From positions 1-64,000 of the forward strand of contig NZ_ANAC01000015.1 of assembly GCF_000341225.1 (NCBI RefSeq): a stretch of DNA of 64,000 nucleotides, written 5' to 3'. The translations under genes were made by a program, and so were the position numbers. How positions within the stretch are numbered: position 1 is the stretch's first letter; every line of letters begins with the position of its first letter. A model generated the notes under the pieces. It was not told the origin of the DNA. It worked only from the letters and a program-made list of their open reading frames with translations, and made no database searches. Positions 46,314-53,438 of this stretch are shown piece by piece. Origin of the DNA: Nocardiopsis alba DSM 43377. GTDB taxonomy: Bacteria; Actinomycetota; Actinomycetes; Streptosporangiales; Streptosporangiaceae.

Positions 46314-46888
46314 CAGGTCGCGTCGTCCCGAAGCGTGCCCGCGCGCGCGGCCAACTCCTCGCTGAGCACGCGCGCCTCCTCCGCGTCCAGCCCCTCGATG
46401 GTCGACGAACCGGCGTAGGAGGCCGTCTGGACCTCCAACGTGGCCACACCGAAGATCCGCTCCAGCCAACCCTGGGTGTGGTCCACCGTCTGAAGACGGT
46501 TCACCGGGACGAGCTGCCAGTGGCGGGCGATCCAGCCCGAGCGGGTGTAGACGACGTCCTCGGTGACCTCCCACCGGTGCACCCGATATCGCCATGAGGG
46601 CACGATCGCGGTCCTGAGCAGGGCGTACACGAAGTAGACGGTCGGGAGCATCCAGGCGTTCTCCCGCGCCCATTCGGGGATCCAGGACCAGGGCAGGACC
46701 CCCGCCGCCCAGGCCAGGACGCTGAGCAGGACCAGGTTGATCAGGCCGCCGAGGATCGACCGCACCGTCCACACCCCGATCGAGCGGCCGCTCACCCTGC
46801 GCAGGGGAGGGCGCAGACGGGCCGCACCCGTCGTCGGTTCGAAGGGACCTTCCGGCGGAGGCACGGCGTCATGGGGAGGGGTGTTCAT
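46313..46888 (-). CDS. Small bacterial-PH (bPH2, YdbS-like) membrane protein
   Basis: 191 residues from ATG 46888, preceded by GGTGGGGTG. Two membrane segments (LINLVLLSVLAWAAGVLPWS and AWMLPTVYFVYALLRTAIVP) are followed by one bPH2 domain: YRVHRWEVTEDVVYTRSGWI, QLVPVNRLQTVDHTQGWLER, IFGVATLEVQTA. It pairs with the larger protein as YdbS does with YdbT. It is divergent from the DrrAB-type transporter genes across 195 bases. Confidence 0.9.
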   Translation of the reverse strand: MNTPPHDAVPPPEGPFEPTTGAARLRPPLRRVSGRSIGVWTVRSILGGLINLVLLSVLAWAAGVLPWSWIPEWARENAWMLPTVYFVYALLRTAIVPSWRYRVHRWEVTEDVVYTRSGWIARHWQLVPVNRLQTVDHTQGWLERIFGVATLEVQTASYAGSSTIEGLDAEEARVLSEELAARAGTLRDDAT

Positions 46889-47024
46889 CACCCCACCGAG
46901 TCTAGAAGGGACGGGCGGACGCCCGGCCCGGCGGGGAAGGCCTCGTCCGGCCCACGCGTTCCTCCGAGAAGACGGCCCATCGGTCATCGCTGACATCTCG
47001 GAACGAGGGCGACGTGTACGCGTA

Positions 47025-47042
47025 TCAGCGGTCTGTCAGCGC
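47025..47042 (+). promoter_or_regulatory. SARP-like direct repeats upstream of the ABC exporter
   Basis: TCAGCGG (47025-47031) and TCAGCGC (47036-47042) repeat at an 11-base period, the spacing of SARP-binding heptamers, and CAGACT (47050-47055) follows seven bases later as a possible -10 box. A SARP gene lies just beyond the exporter genes. The palindrome TACGCGTA (47017-47024) abuts the repeats. Confidence 0.4.
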
Positions 47043-47083
47043 GGCCGCCCAGACTGGGCGCAGACGCTGAAACGGAGGAACTC

Positions 47084-48058
47084 ATGACCGACGCCATCCG
47101 CGCGGAAGGTCTGGTCAAGGTGTTCAAGGGCCGACGTGCCCTGGACGGGGTGGATCTGACCGCCAGGGCGGGGGCCGTGCTGGGCGTCCTGGGACCCAAC
47201 GGGTCCGGGAAGACCACGACCGTACGCATCCTGGCCACCCTGCTGAGACCGGACGGGGGCCGCGCGTTCGTCGACGGCTTCGACGTGGCCGAACAGCCGC
47301 ACGAGGTACGCCGCAGGATCGGGCTCACCGGACAGTACGCGGCGGTCGACGCCGAACTGACCGGGACGCAGAACCTGGTCCTGATCGCACGCCTCCTGGG
47401 CTTCGACCGGGCTCGGGCCCGGTCCCGCGCCGCCGAACTCCTGGAACGCTTCGGGCTCTCCGACGCCGGAGGCCGGGCCGCCAAGACCTATTCCGGCGGT
47501 ATGCGCCGCCGACTCGACCTGGCCGCCAGCCTGGTCGGCCGGCCGTCGCTGCTGTACTTGGACGAGCCGACCACCGGTCTGGACCCGCACAGCCGCAACG
47601 AACTGTGGGACGTCGTGCGCGACCTGGTCGGCGACGGGGTGACCGTCCTGCTCACCACCCAGTACCTGGAGGAGGCCGACCAGCTCGCCGACGACATCAT
47701 GGTGCTCGACCACGGCAGGGTGATCAGCCGGGGCACCCCCGAGGAGCTCAAGAACCGCGCCGGAGACCAGGTGCTGGAACTGCGCACCGTGGACCCCTCA
47801 CAACTGCCCCTGGCCGTCAAGATCGTCGAGACGGTGACCAGCGCCCCGGTCGGCGACGACGGGCTGAGGCTCGGTGTCCCCGTCGGCGACGCCGCGGTTC
47901 TGCCCGAGGTGGTCCGCCGTCTGGACGAACAGGGCGTGGCCGTGGGCGAGCTGTCCCTGCGCAGACCCAGTCTGGACGAGGTGTTCCTGGCCCTGACCGG
48001 ACGCACCGCCGAGGCCTCTCCCTCGGACGAGGAGACGAACGAGGAGACCCGAGCATGA
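47084..48058 (+). CDS. DrrA-type daunorubicin-resistance ABC ATPase
   Basis: 324 residues; GGAGG lies just before the ATG. Walker A LGPNGSGKTTTVRILATLL, Q-loop IGLTGQYAAVDAELTG, signature TYSGGMRRRLDLAASL, Walker B LLYLDEPTTGLDP and switch TTQYLEEADQLADDI are intact. The C-terminal 100 residues are the DUF4162-like extension typical of DrrA, with ELSLRRPSLDEVFLALTGR. The ATPase energises export of hydrophobic drugs or lipids through the next gene's permease, with which it overlaps by four bases. Confidence 0.94.
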   Translation: MTDAIRAEGLVKVFKGRRALDGVDLTARAGAVLGVLGPNGSGKTTTVRILATLLRPDGGRAFVDGFDVAEQPHEVRRRIGLTGQYAAVDAELTGTQNLVLIARLLGFDRARARSRAAELLERFGLSDAGGRAAKTYSGGMRRRLDLAASLVGRPSLLYLDEPTTGLDPHSRNELWDVVRDLVGDGVTVLLTTQYLEEADQLADDIMVLDHGRVISRGTPEELKNRAGDQVLELRTVDPSQLPLAVKIVETVTSAPVGDDGLRLGVPVGDAAVLPEVVRRLDEQGVAVGELSLRRPSLDEVFLALTGRTAEASPSDEETNEETRA

Positions 48059-48885
48059 GCGCCGTGACCACCCGATCCTCGGCGGCCTCACCCGAGAACG
48101 TCCCGCCCGTCCCCGACCGGGTGGGCCTGTCGGTGACCGTTCGCAACGGGCTCCAGCTCACCTGGCGCAGCATCGTCAAGCTCAGGACCAACCCCGAGGA
48201 GGTCCTCGGGTTGATGTTGCAGCCGATCATGTTCGTCACCCTCTTCGTCTTCGTCTTCGGGCAGGCGATGATGGGCGACTGGCAGACCTACCGCGACTTC
48301 CTGATGCCGGGGATCATCGCGCAGTCGGTCATCTTCGCCACGATGGGCACCGGCTTCACCCTGAGCCAGGACGTGGAGAAGGGCATCTTCGACCGCTTCC
48401 GTTCGCTGCCCATCGCCCGCTCGGCCCCGCTGATCGGCGCGGTCCTGGGAGACCTGGTCCGCTACGCGATCACCGTGGTGATGGTGCTGCTGGTCGGTCT
48501 GGCCATCGGGTTCCGTCCCGACGGCGGCGCGGTCGGCGTGGTGGTGGCCGGGGCGTTGATCCTGGTCTTCGCCTTCGCGCTGTGCTGGATGTCGGCCTTC
48601 GTCGGCATGCTCGCCCGGACGCCCATGGCGGTCCAGTCGTTCGCGATGATCCTGCTGTTCCCGCTGACCTTCGGCAGTTCGGCCTTCGTCGCCCCGGACG
48701 ACATGCCGGGGTGGCTGGCCCCGATCGCCGCGAACAACCCGGTCACCCACGTCGTGGACGCCATGCGCGGGCTCATGCTGGGCGGCGACGTCACCGGACC
48801 GGTCACGTGGACCCTGGTCTGGGCGTTCGCCATCACCGCGGTCTTCTTCCCGCTCGCGGTGTGGGCCTACCGACGCCGTACCTGA
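48055..48885 (+). CDS. DrrB-type ABC-2 permease
   Basis: 276 residues from ATG 48055 inside the ATPase stop (ATGA). Six membrane segments fit an ABC-2 permease: LMLQPIMFVTLFVFVFGQAM, FLMPGIIAQSVIFATMGTGF, AITVVMVLLVGLAIGF, FAMILLFPLTFGSSAFV and a closing VTWTLVWAFAITAVFFPLAV. The family motif KGIFDRFRSLPIARSA lies in the first cytosolic loop. With the ATPase it forms a DrrAB-like exporter, possibly for self-resistance or lipid export. No biosynthetic cluster is nearby, so the substrate is open. Confidence 0.93.
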   Translation: MSAVTTRSSAASPENVPPVPDRVGLSVTVRNGLQLTWRSIVKLRTNPEEVLGLMLQPIMFVTLFVFVFGQAMMGDWQTYRDFLMPGIIAQSVIFATMGTGFTLSQDVEKGIFDRFRSLPIARSAPLIGAVLGDLVRYAITVVMVLLVGLAIGFRPDGGAVGVVVAGALILVFAFALCWMSAFVGMLARTPMAVQSFAMILLFPLTFGSSAFVAPDDMPGWLAPIAANNPVTHVVDAMRGLMLGGDVTGPVTWTLVWAFAITAVFFPLAVWAYRRRT

Positions 48886-48900
48886 ACCGCGTCCTCGCGT

Positions 48901-48936
48901 GGAGGGGCCGGCGGGCACACGCCCGCCGGCCCCTCC
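48901..48936. terminator. Perfect hairpin terminator between exporter and SARP genes
   Basis: Sixteen-base perfect arms (48901-48916, 48921-48936) with an ACAC loop between two convergent genes. Confidence 0.85.
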
Positions 48937-48940
48937 CTCA

Positions 48941-51900
48941 TCACCGGGCCCAGGTGTCCATCTCCACGTCGTCGGGCACGATCCGCTCCAGCCACTCCCC
49001 CACACGAGCGCTCGCCTCGGGCGTCGGTGTGTCCACCCCCTCCGACCACAGCCGGGCGAAGCGGGCCTCGCCCAGGACCTCGACCAGACGTTCCCCCAGG
49101 CGCAGGGTCCTCGGCCGTCGTGAGGGGAGCCCTCCGCGCAGGGTCGCCGCGTGGCCGAGCAGCAGCACCGCGCGTTCGGGGTCGCTGTCCACGATGATCC
49201 GGGCGAAGATCTCCAGGATCTCGCTCTTATAGGTGCTCAGGCCCCGTCCGGCCAGCCACCAGGCCCGGCCCGCCTCCTTCCAGGCCCGTGCGACGTCGCC
49301 GTCGGACAGGGCCACGTCGGCGGTGAGCCCCCGCCAGGCGGGCTCGATGTAGATCGGAGCGAGCCCGCCCAGTCCGACCACGACGGGTTCGGTCTCGTCC
49401 ACCAACCGACGTGCCTCCTCCTGTCGCCCGGCCGCTTGGAGCCACATCACCCGGGTCATCCGGAACGTGACCAGGTGCTCCTTCTCCAGCGGGGTCTCCG
49501 TGACCGTCTCCAGGTCCTCCTCCGCCGAGGCGATCCGGCCCAGCTCCACGAGGGTCTGGGCGCGCAGGATCCGGAAGAGCGCGACGATGCCCCTCAGCCC
49601 GCTCCTCTCCGCGAGCCCGATCCCCTCGCTCAACAGATCCCCACAGCGCTCCGGATCGGTGTGGAAACAGACGTCCACGAGCTGGGCCAGGGCGTTGCAC
49701 TGCCCCCACGCGTCGCCGAGCGCGCGCATCCCCTCCAGGGCGAGCCCCGCTCGTTCCCGGGAACGCCCGATCTCCCCGAAGGTCGCGTCGAGCATCGCGG
49801 TCATCAGGTACAGGAGCGCTCGGGTCCAGGGGTCGTCCGCGCCCTCCAGTTCCTCCTCCAACCTCACGCGCCAGGGCCCGTCGACTCGCCCGTCGGTGAT
49901 CGCCCCGTAGACCAGGCACAGGGCGAGGGACGGATGCCTCCCGGTCTCGCGTTCGCCGACCCGGAGCAACCGCTCCACCTCGGTGAGGACGGTGAGGATG
50001 CCCTCCCGTCCCCTCTCCACGCCCTCGTCCAGGCTGAACAGACACATGGCGTAGGCCGTCTCCCGCCCCCGGGGGACCTCCTCGCCGACCAGGTCGAGCG
50101 TGGCCTCGGCCCACCGGTGGTTCCGGCTCCGCCCTCCGTCCAGGGCCCAGTACCACTGGGTGTACTCGACCAGGTCCAGGGCGAGTTCGGCGTCGCGCCG
50201 ATCGACCGCCCAGCGAAAGGCCGCGTGGCAGTCATCGATCGCCGTTCCGAGCCGGGCCAGCCAGGAGGCCTGCTCGGGACCGCGCAGTTCAGGATCCGCC
50301 CGACGCCACAGGTCGACCGCGTAGCGGGCGTGGGCCTCCCGGACCCGCTCCTCCTCACCGCTCTCGGCCAGGCGTTCGAGGGCGTAGGCGCGGACCGTCT
50401 CCGATTGGCGGTAGGTGGGCGGCGCGTCGTCGCGCACCGGGTTCTCCGCCACCACCAGGGATTTGTCCACGAGGGCGAACAGGACCGACCACACGTCCCG
50501 CCCGAGGACCCCGCCCTCGGCCTCCTCCCCCGGGTCGGAGCCCACCCGTTCGACGGCCTCCAGTCCGGCCCCGCCGGGGAAGACCGCGAGGCGGCGCAAC
50601 AGCCGGCGTTCGGCCTCGTCGAGCAGCTCCCAACTCCAATCGACCACCGCCCGCAGGGTGCGATGGCGCGGCAGGGCCGATCGGCTGCCGTTGGTGAGCA
50701 GGCGGAAGCGGTCGGTGAGGCGTTCGGCGAGTTGGCCCGGGGTCATCATCCTGAGCCGGGCCGCCGCCAGCTCCAGGGCCAGCGGCATACCGTCCAGCTC
50801 GCGGGTGATCCGGACGACGTGGGCGAGGTTGTCCTGGGAGACCCGGAACCCCGGCCTGACCGCCTCGGCCCGTTCGGTGAACAACCGCACGGCGGAGCGG
50901 GTACGGGCCCGTTCGAGGTCGTCACCCTCCGGCGGCAGGTCCAGCGGCGGCACCGGCAGGAGGACTTCGCCCGGCACCCCCAACGGTTCCCGGGAGGTGG
51001 CCAGCACGCGAAGGCCGGGGCAGCGTGCCAGAAGGGACTCCGTCAGCGCGGCCGCCTCGGCGATCAGATGCTCGCAGTTGTCCAGCACCAACAGGAACGG
51101 GCGGTCCCCCAGGTGGGAGGCGACCCGTTCGGCGGGGTCGAGGTGGGCCGCCCCGGTGTTCGCCCTGATGACGGCGTACTCGCGCAGTTCCAGGGTGTCG
51201 GCGACGACCTGGTGCAGGTCGGTCCCCTGCCCCACCGGGGCGAGCTCCACCCAGCGGACACCGCCGGAGACCAGCCCGGGGTTCCGTTCCGCCAGGGTCT
51301 CGGCGGATTCCGCGGCGAGGCGCGTCTTGCCGGCCCCTCCCGGGCCGATGAGGGTGACCGTTCGGGATCCGGAGAGACGTTCCACCGTCGCCCCGACCTC
51401 GTTCTCGCGCGGAACGAAGTCGGTCAGAGGTCGAGGCAGACGGACCGAGGGCGCGGCGGGGGGCCTGACGTTCCTCTCGATCGTGTTCTCCGGAGCGGGC
51501 GCCGTTTCCCCCCGGAGCAGGTTCAGGTGGACCCGCCGCAGACGGGGCGAGGGATCCAGCCCCAGTTCCTCGGCGAGCCGCGCGCGGAAGGCCTCGTACG
51601 CGTCGAGGGCCTCGGCGACACGACCGCCGCCGGCCAGAGCGCGCATGAGCAGCTCGATCGGACGCTCACGATGAGGGTCGCGTCCGGCCACCGCCTCGGC
51701 CTCCGGCAGGGCCTCGGTGTACCGCCCCAGGTCGAGACGGGCCTCCAGGAGGTCCTCCTCGGCGGTGCGGTGGATCCCGGCCAGACGCAGGGCCACGTCC
51801 TCGGCCCGCCCCCTCGCGGTGAGGTCGGACAGGGCCGGGCCGCGCCAGAGGGAAAGGGCCTCGACCAGGGCCGCCTCGGCCTCCGCCGGGCGCCCCGACG

Positions 51901-52240
51901 TCAGATGCGCCCTCCCGGACCCGGCCGACGCCTCGAAGACGTGGAGGTCCACCTGTTCGGGGGCGATCTCCAGCCGGTAGCCGGAGCCGTCACCGTGGAT
52001 CCGGGCCTCCTCGCCCAACGCCCGACGCAGCCGGGAGACCAGGGCCTGAAGCGCGTTCCCCGCGGCGGCGGGGGTCTCGTCCCACCCCCAGATGGTGTCC
52101 GTGAGCCGTTCGACACCGACGGTGCGCCCGGGATGGAGCAGGAGCGACACCAGGAGGGCGCGCAGACGCGCTCCTCCGACGCCGACGGGAGCCCCCGCGG
52201 CGTCGTGTACCTGGAGAGGACCGAGAATGGAGAACCGCAC
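48941..52240 (-). CDS. AfsR/SARP-family transcriptional regulator with STAND ATPase
   Basis: 1,099 residues from GTG 52240, giving MRFSILGPLQVHDAAGAPVG. An OmpR-like winged helix (RTVGVERLTDTIWGWDETPA ... LQALVSRLRRALG) and a BTAD domain to about residue 240 define a SARP. Then follow a P-loop (LIGPGGAGKTRLAAES, near 303), FLLVLDNCEHL as Walker B, VLATSREPLGVPGE, ELDGMPLALELAAARLRMM and a long helical TPR-like C-terminus. Large SARPs of this type control secondary metabolism in response to ATP and protein partners. It is convergent with the exporter genes, whose upstream region has SARP-like repeats. Confidence 0.93.
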   Translation of the reverse strand: MRFSILGPLQVHDAAGAPVGVGGARLRALLVSLLLHPGRTVGVERLTDTIWGWDETPAAAGNALQALVSRLRRALGEEARIHGDGSGYRLEIAPEQVDLHVFEASAGSGRAHLTSGRPAEAEAALVEALSLWRGPALSDLTARGRAEDVALRLAGIHRTAEEDLLEARLDLGRYTEALPEAEAVAGRDPHRERPIELLMRALAGGGRVAEALDAYEAFRARLAEELGLDPSPRLRRVHLNLLRGETAPAPENTIERNVRPPAAPSVRLPRPLTDFVPRENEVGATVERLSGSRTVTLIGPGGAGKTRLAAESAETLAERNPGLVSGGVRWVELAPVGQGTDLHQVVADTLELREYAVIRANTGAAHLDPAERVASHLGDRPFLLVLDNCEHLIAEAAALTESLLARCPGLRVLATSREPLGVPGEVLLPVPPLDLPPEGDDLERARTRSAVRLFTERAEAVRPGFRVSQDNLAHVVRITRELDGMPLALELAAARLRMMTPGQLAERLTDRFRLLTNGSRSALPRHRTLRAVVDWSWELLDEAERRLLRRLAVFPGGAGLEAVERVGSDPGEEAEGGVLGRDVWSVLFALVDKSLVVAENPVRDDAPPTYRQSETVRAYALERLAESGEEERVREAHARYAVDLWRRADPELRGPEQASWLARLGTAIDDCHAAFRWAVDRRDAELALDLVEYTQWYWALDGGRSRNHRWAEATLDLVGEEVPRGRETAYAMCLFSLDEGVERGREGILTVLTEVERLLRVGERETGRHPSLALCLVYGAITDGRVDGPWRVRLEEELEGADDPWTRALLYLMTAMLDATFGEIGRSRERAGLALEGMRALGDAWGQCNALAQLVDVCFHTDPERCGDLLSEGIGLAERSGLRGIVALFRILRAQTLVELGRIASAEEDLETVTETPLEKEHLVTFRMTRVMWLQAAGRQEEARRLVDETEPVVVGLGGLAPIYIEPAWRGLTADVALSDGDVARAWKEAGRAWWLAGRGLSTYKSEILEIFARIIVDSDPERAVLLLGHAATLRGGLPSRRPRTLRLGERLVEVLGEARFARLWSEGVDTPTPEASARVGEWLERIVPDDVEMDTWAR

Positions 52241-52496
52241 CGCCCCATGATGACCGATACGCGGTCATCACGCCTCTCGGTATCGGTGTCGCCGACGTCT
52301 CCTCCCCGGATCGCCTCCGGAAGGTCCCTGGGTCCTCTCCGACCGCAGTAGGGTTCGCTCAGGGCCGTGTGACGGTGTCGGGGACGGCGCCGCTCCACAC
52401 GGTTCCACCGTGACGGGCGCCGGGGTCAGCCGGGTGCCGGATCCGGTGCACAGCGAGTCTCGCCTTACGGCCCGAAAGTCCAGCAGGAGCCCCATT

Positions 52497-53093
52497 TTGT
52501 TCCCGGTCTTGCCTTCCACCCGGACCACCGTCTCGCGCGGCGTGCCCCGCACACCCCTCGGTGCCCGTGCGGGCGCAGCGGCGGCGGGGGCCGCGCTGCT
52601 CGCGTCGACCGGCTGCGGCGTGCTGAACTCGGAGCTGAGCGGCGAGATGCCGACCGACATCAACGTGACCAGCCCGATGATGCAGGAGGCCCAGCCGCTC
52701 CCCGTCGCCTACACCTGCGACGCCGACGGCGATCCCGTCTCTCCTCCGCTGAGTTGGTCGGGGTTGCCCGACGACGTGGGATCGATCGCCCTGGTGGTGG
52801 ACGACCCCCAGGCCGCCGTCGTGTTCTGGGTCGTCCACGACCTGGATCCGCAGTTGGTGGAGCTGCGCCAGAACTCCGTCCCCGCCGACGCCAAGATCGG
52901 TCAGAACAGCGCCGGCGAGGCGTCCTACGGGGCCCCCTGCCCCTCGGAGAACGACGCGCACGAGTACCGCTTCACCGTGTACGCGCTGAGCGGCACCCTC
53001 GACCTGCCCGAGGGAGCCCCCTTGGATTCGATCCTGGAGGGTGTCGCCGAGCAGGCCATCGCGCGGGGCACCCTCGTCACCGAAAGCGAGTGA
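52497..53093 (+). CDS. YbhB/YbcL (PEBP/Raf kinase inhibitor-like) lipoprotein
   Basis: 198 residues from TTG 52497, preceded by AGGAG at seven bases. The signal peptide ends in LLASTGC, a plausible lipobox, so the mature protein should be a lipid-anchored surface protein. The PEBP fold follows: LPVAYTCDADGDPVSPPLSW, VDDPQAAVVFWVVHDLDP, GEASYGAPCPSENDAHEYRF and VYALSGTLDLPEGA, containing the DPD/GxP-type anion pocket residues. Family members bind phospholipids or nucleotides; no specific role is known for this lipoprotein form. The frame is open upstream to 52410 but without a signal peptide. Confidence 0.88.
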   Translation: MFPVLPSTRTTVSRGVPRTPLGARAGAAAAGAALLASTGCGVLNSELSGEMPTDINVTSPMMQEAQPLPVAYTCDADGDPVSPPLSWSGLPDDVGSIALVVDDPQAAVVFWVVHDLDPQLVELRQNSVPADAKIGQNSAGEASYGAPCPSENDAHEYRFTVYALSGTLDLPEGAPLDSILEGVAEQAIARGTLVTESE

Positions 53094-53438
53094 TCCGGAG
53101 CCCCGATCGGCGCCCCGGTCACCGTCCGTGTTCCGGGGCGTCCGATCGATCGGAGGGCGCGAAGACGATCCGAGGAAGGCTCCGTCGCCCTCTGCACACA
53201 GAGCGCAGCAGCGCATACAGTGGGGTCGTGCCCCTCGCCCCTTTTCAGATGACCGATTCCCGTCCGTCCGCCGCGCGGCATCCCCTTCGGAGACCGCGGT
53301 GGAGCATCGGCGCCCGCGTCCCGTCGACCCCGTGGGCCCGGCGTTCCACGGCCGCGCGGAACCGGGCCGCCGTTCCTCCCCGGCCGGTCACCGGCGTGTC
53401 CCGGGCGTGACAGACCTCCCCAAGGTAGTGCGTACACC
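53094..53438 (+). other. Leader region of the DTG-repeat gene with probable promoter
   Basis: CTGCAC (53192-53197), an 18-base spacer and TACAGT (53216-53221) form a fair promoter, which would give a 5' leader of about 210 bases before the ATG at 53439. A GTG at 53228 opens a 60-codon frame ending at 53410, rich in Arg and Pro; I cannot support it as a gene. Confidence 0.4.

Noticed and set aside
48941..52240. SARP gene as a marker of a local antibiotic gene cluster
   Set aside because: No biosynthetic enzymes (PKS, NRPS, terpene cyclase or tailoring sets) are found on either side.
53228..53410. 60-codon Arg/Pro-rich frame just after a likely -10 box
   Set aside because: It could be a leaderless peptide, but its composition is that of random GC-rich sequence; more likely part of the 5' leader.
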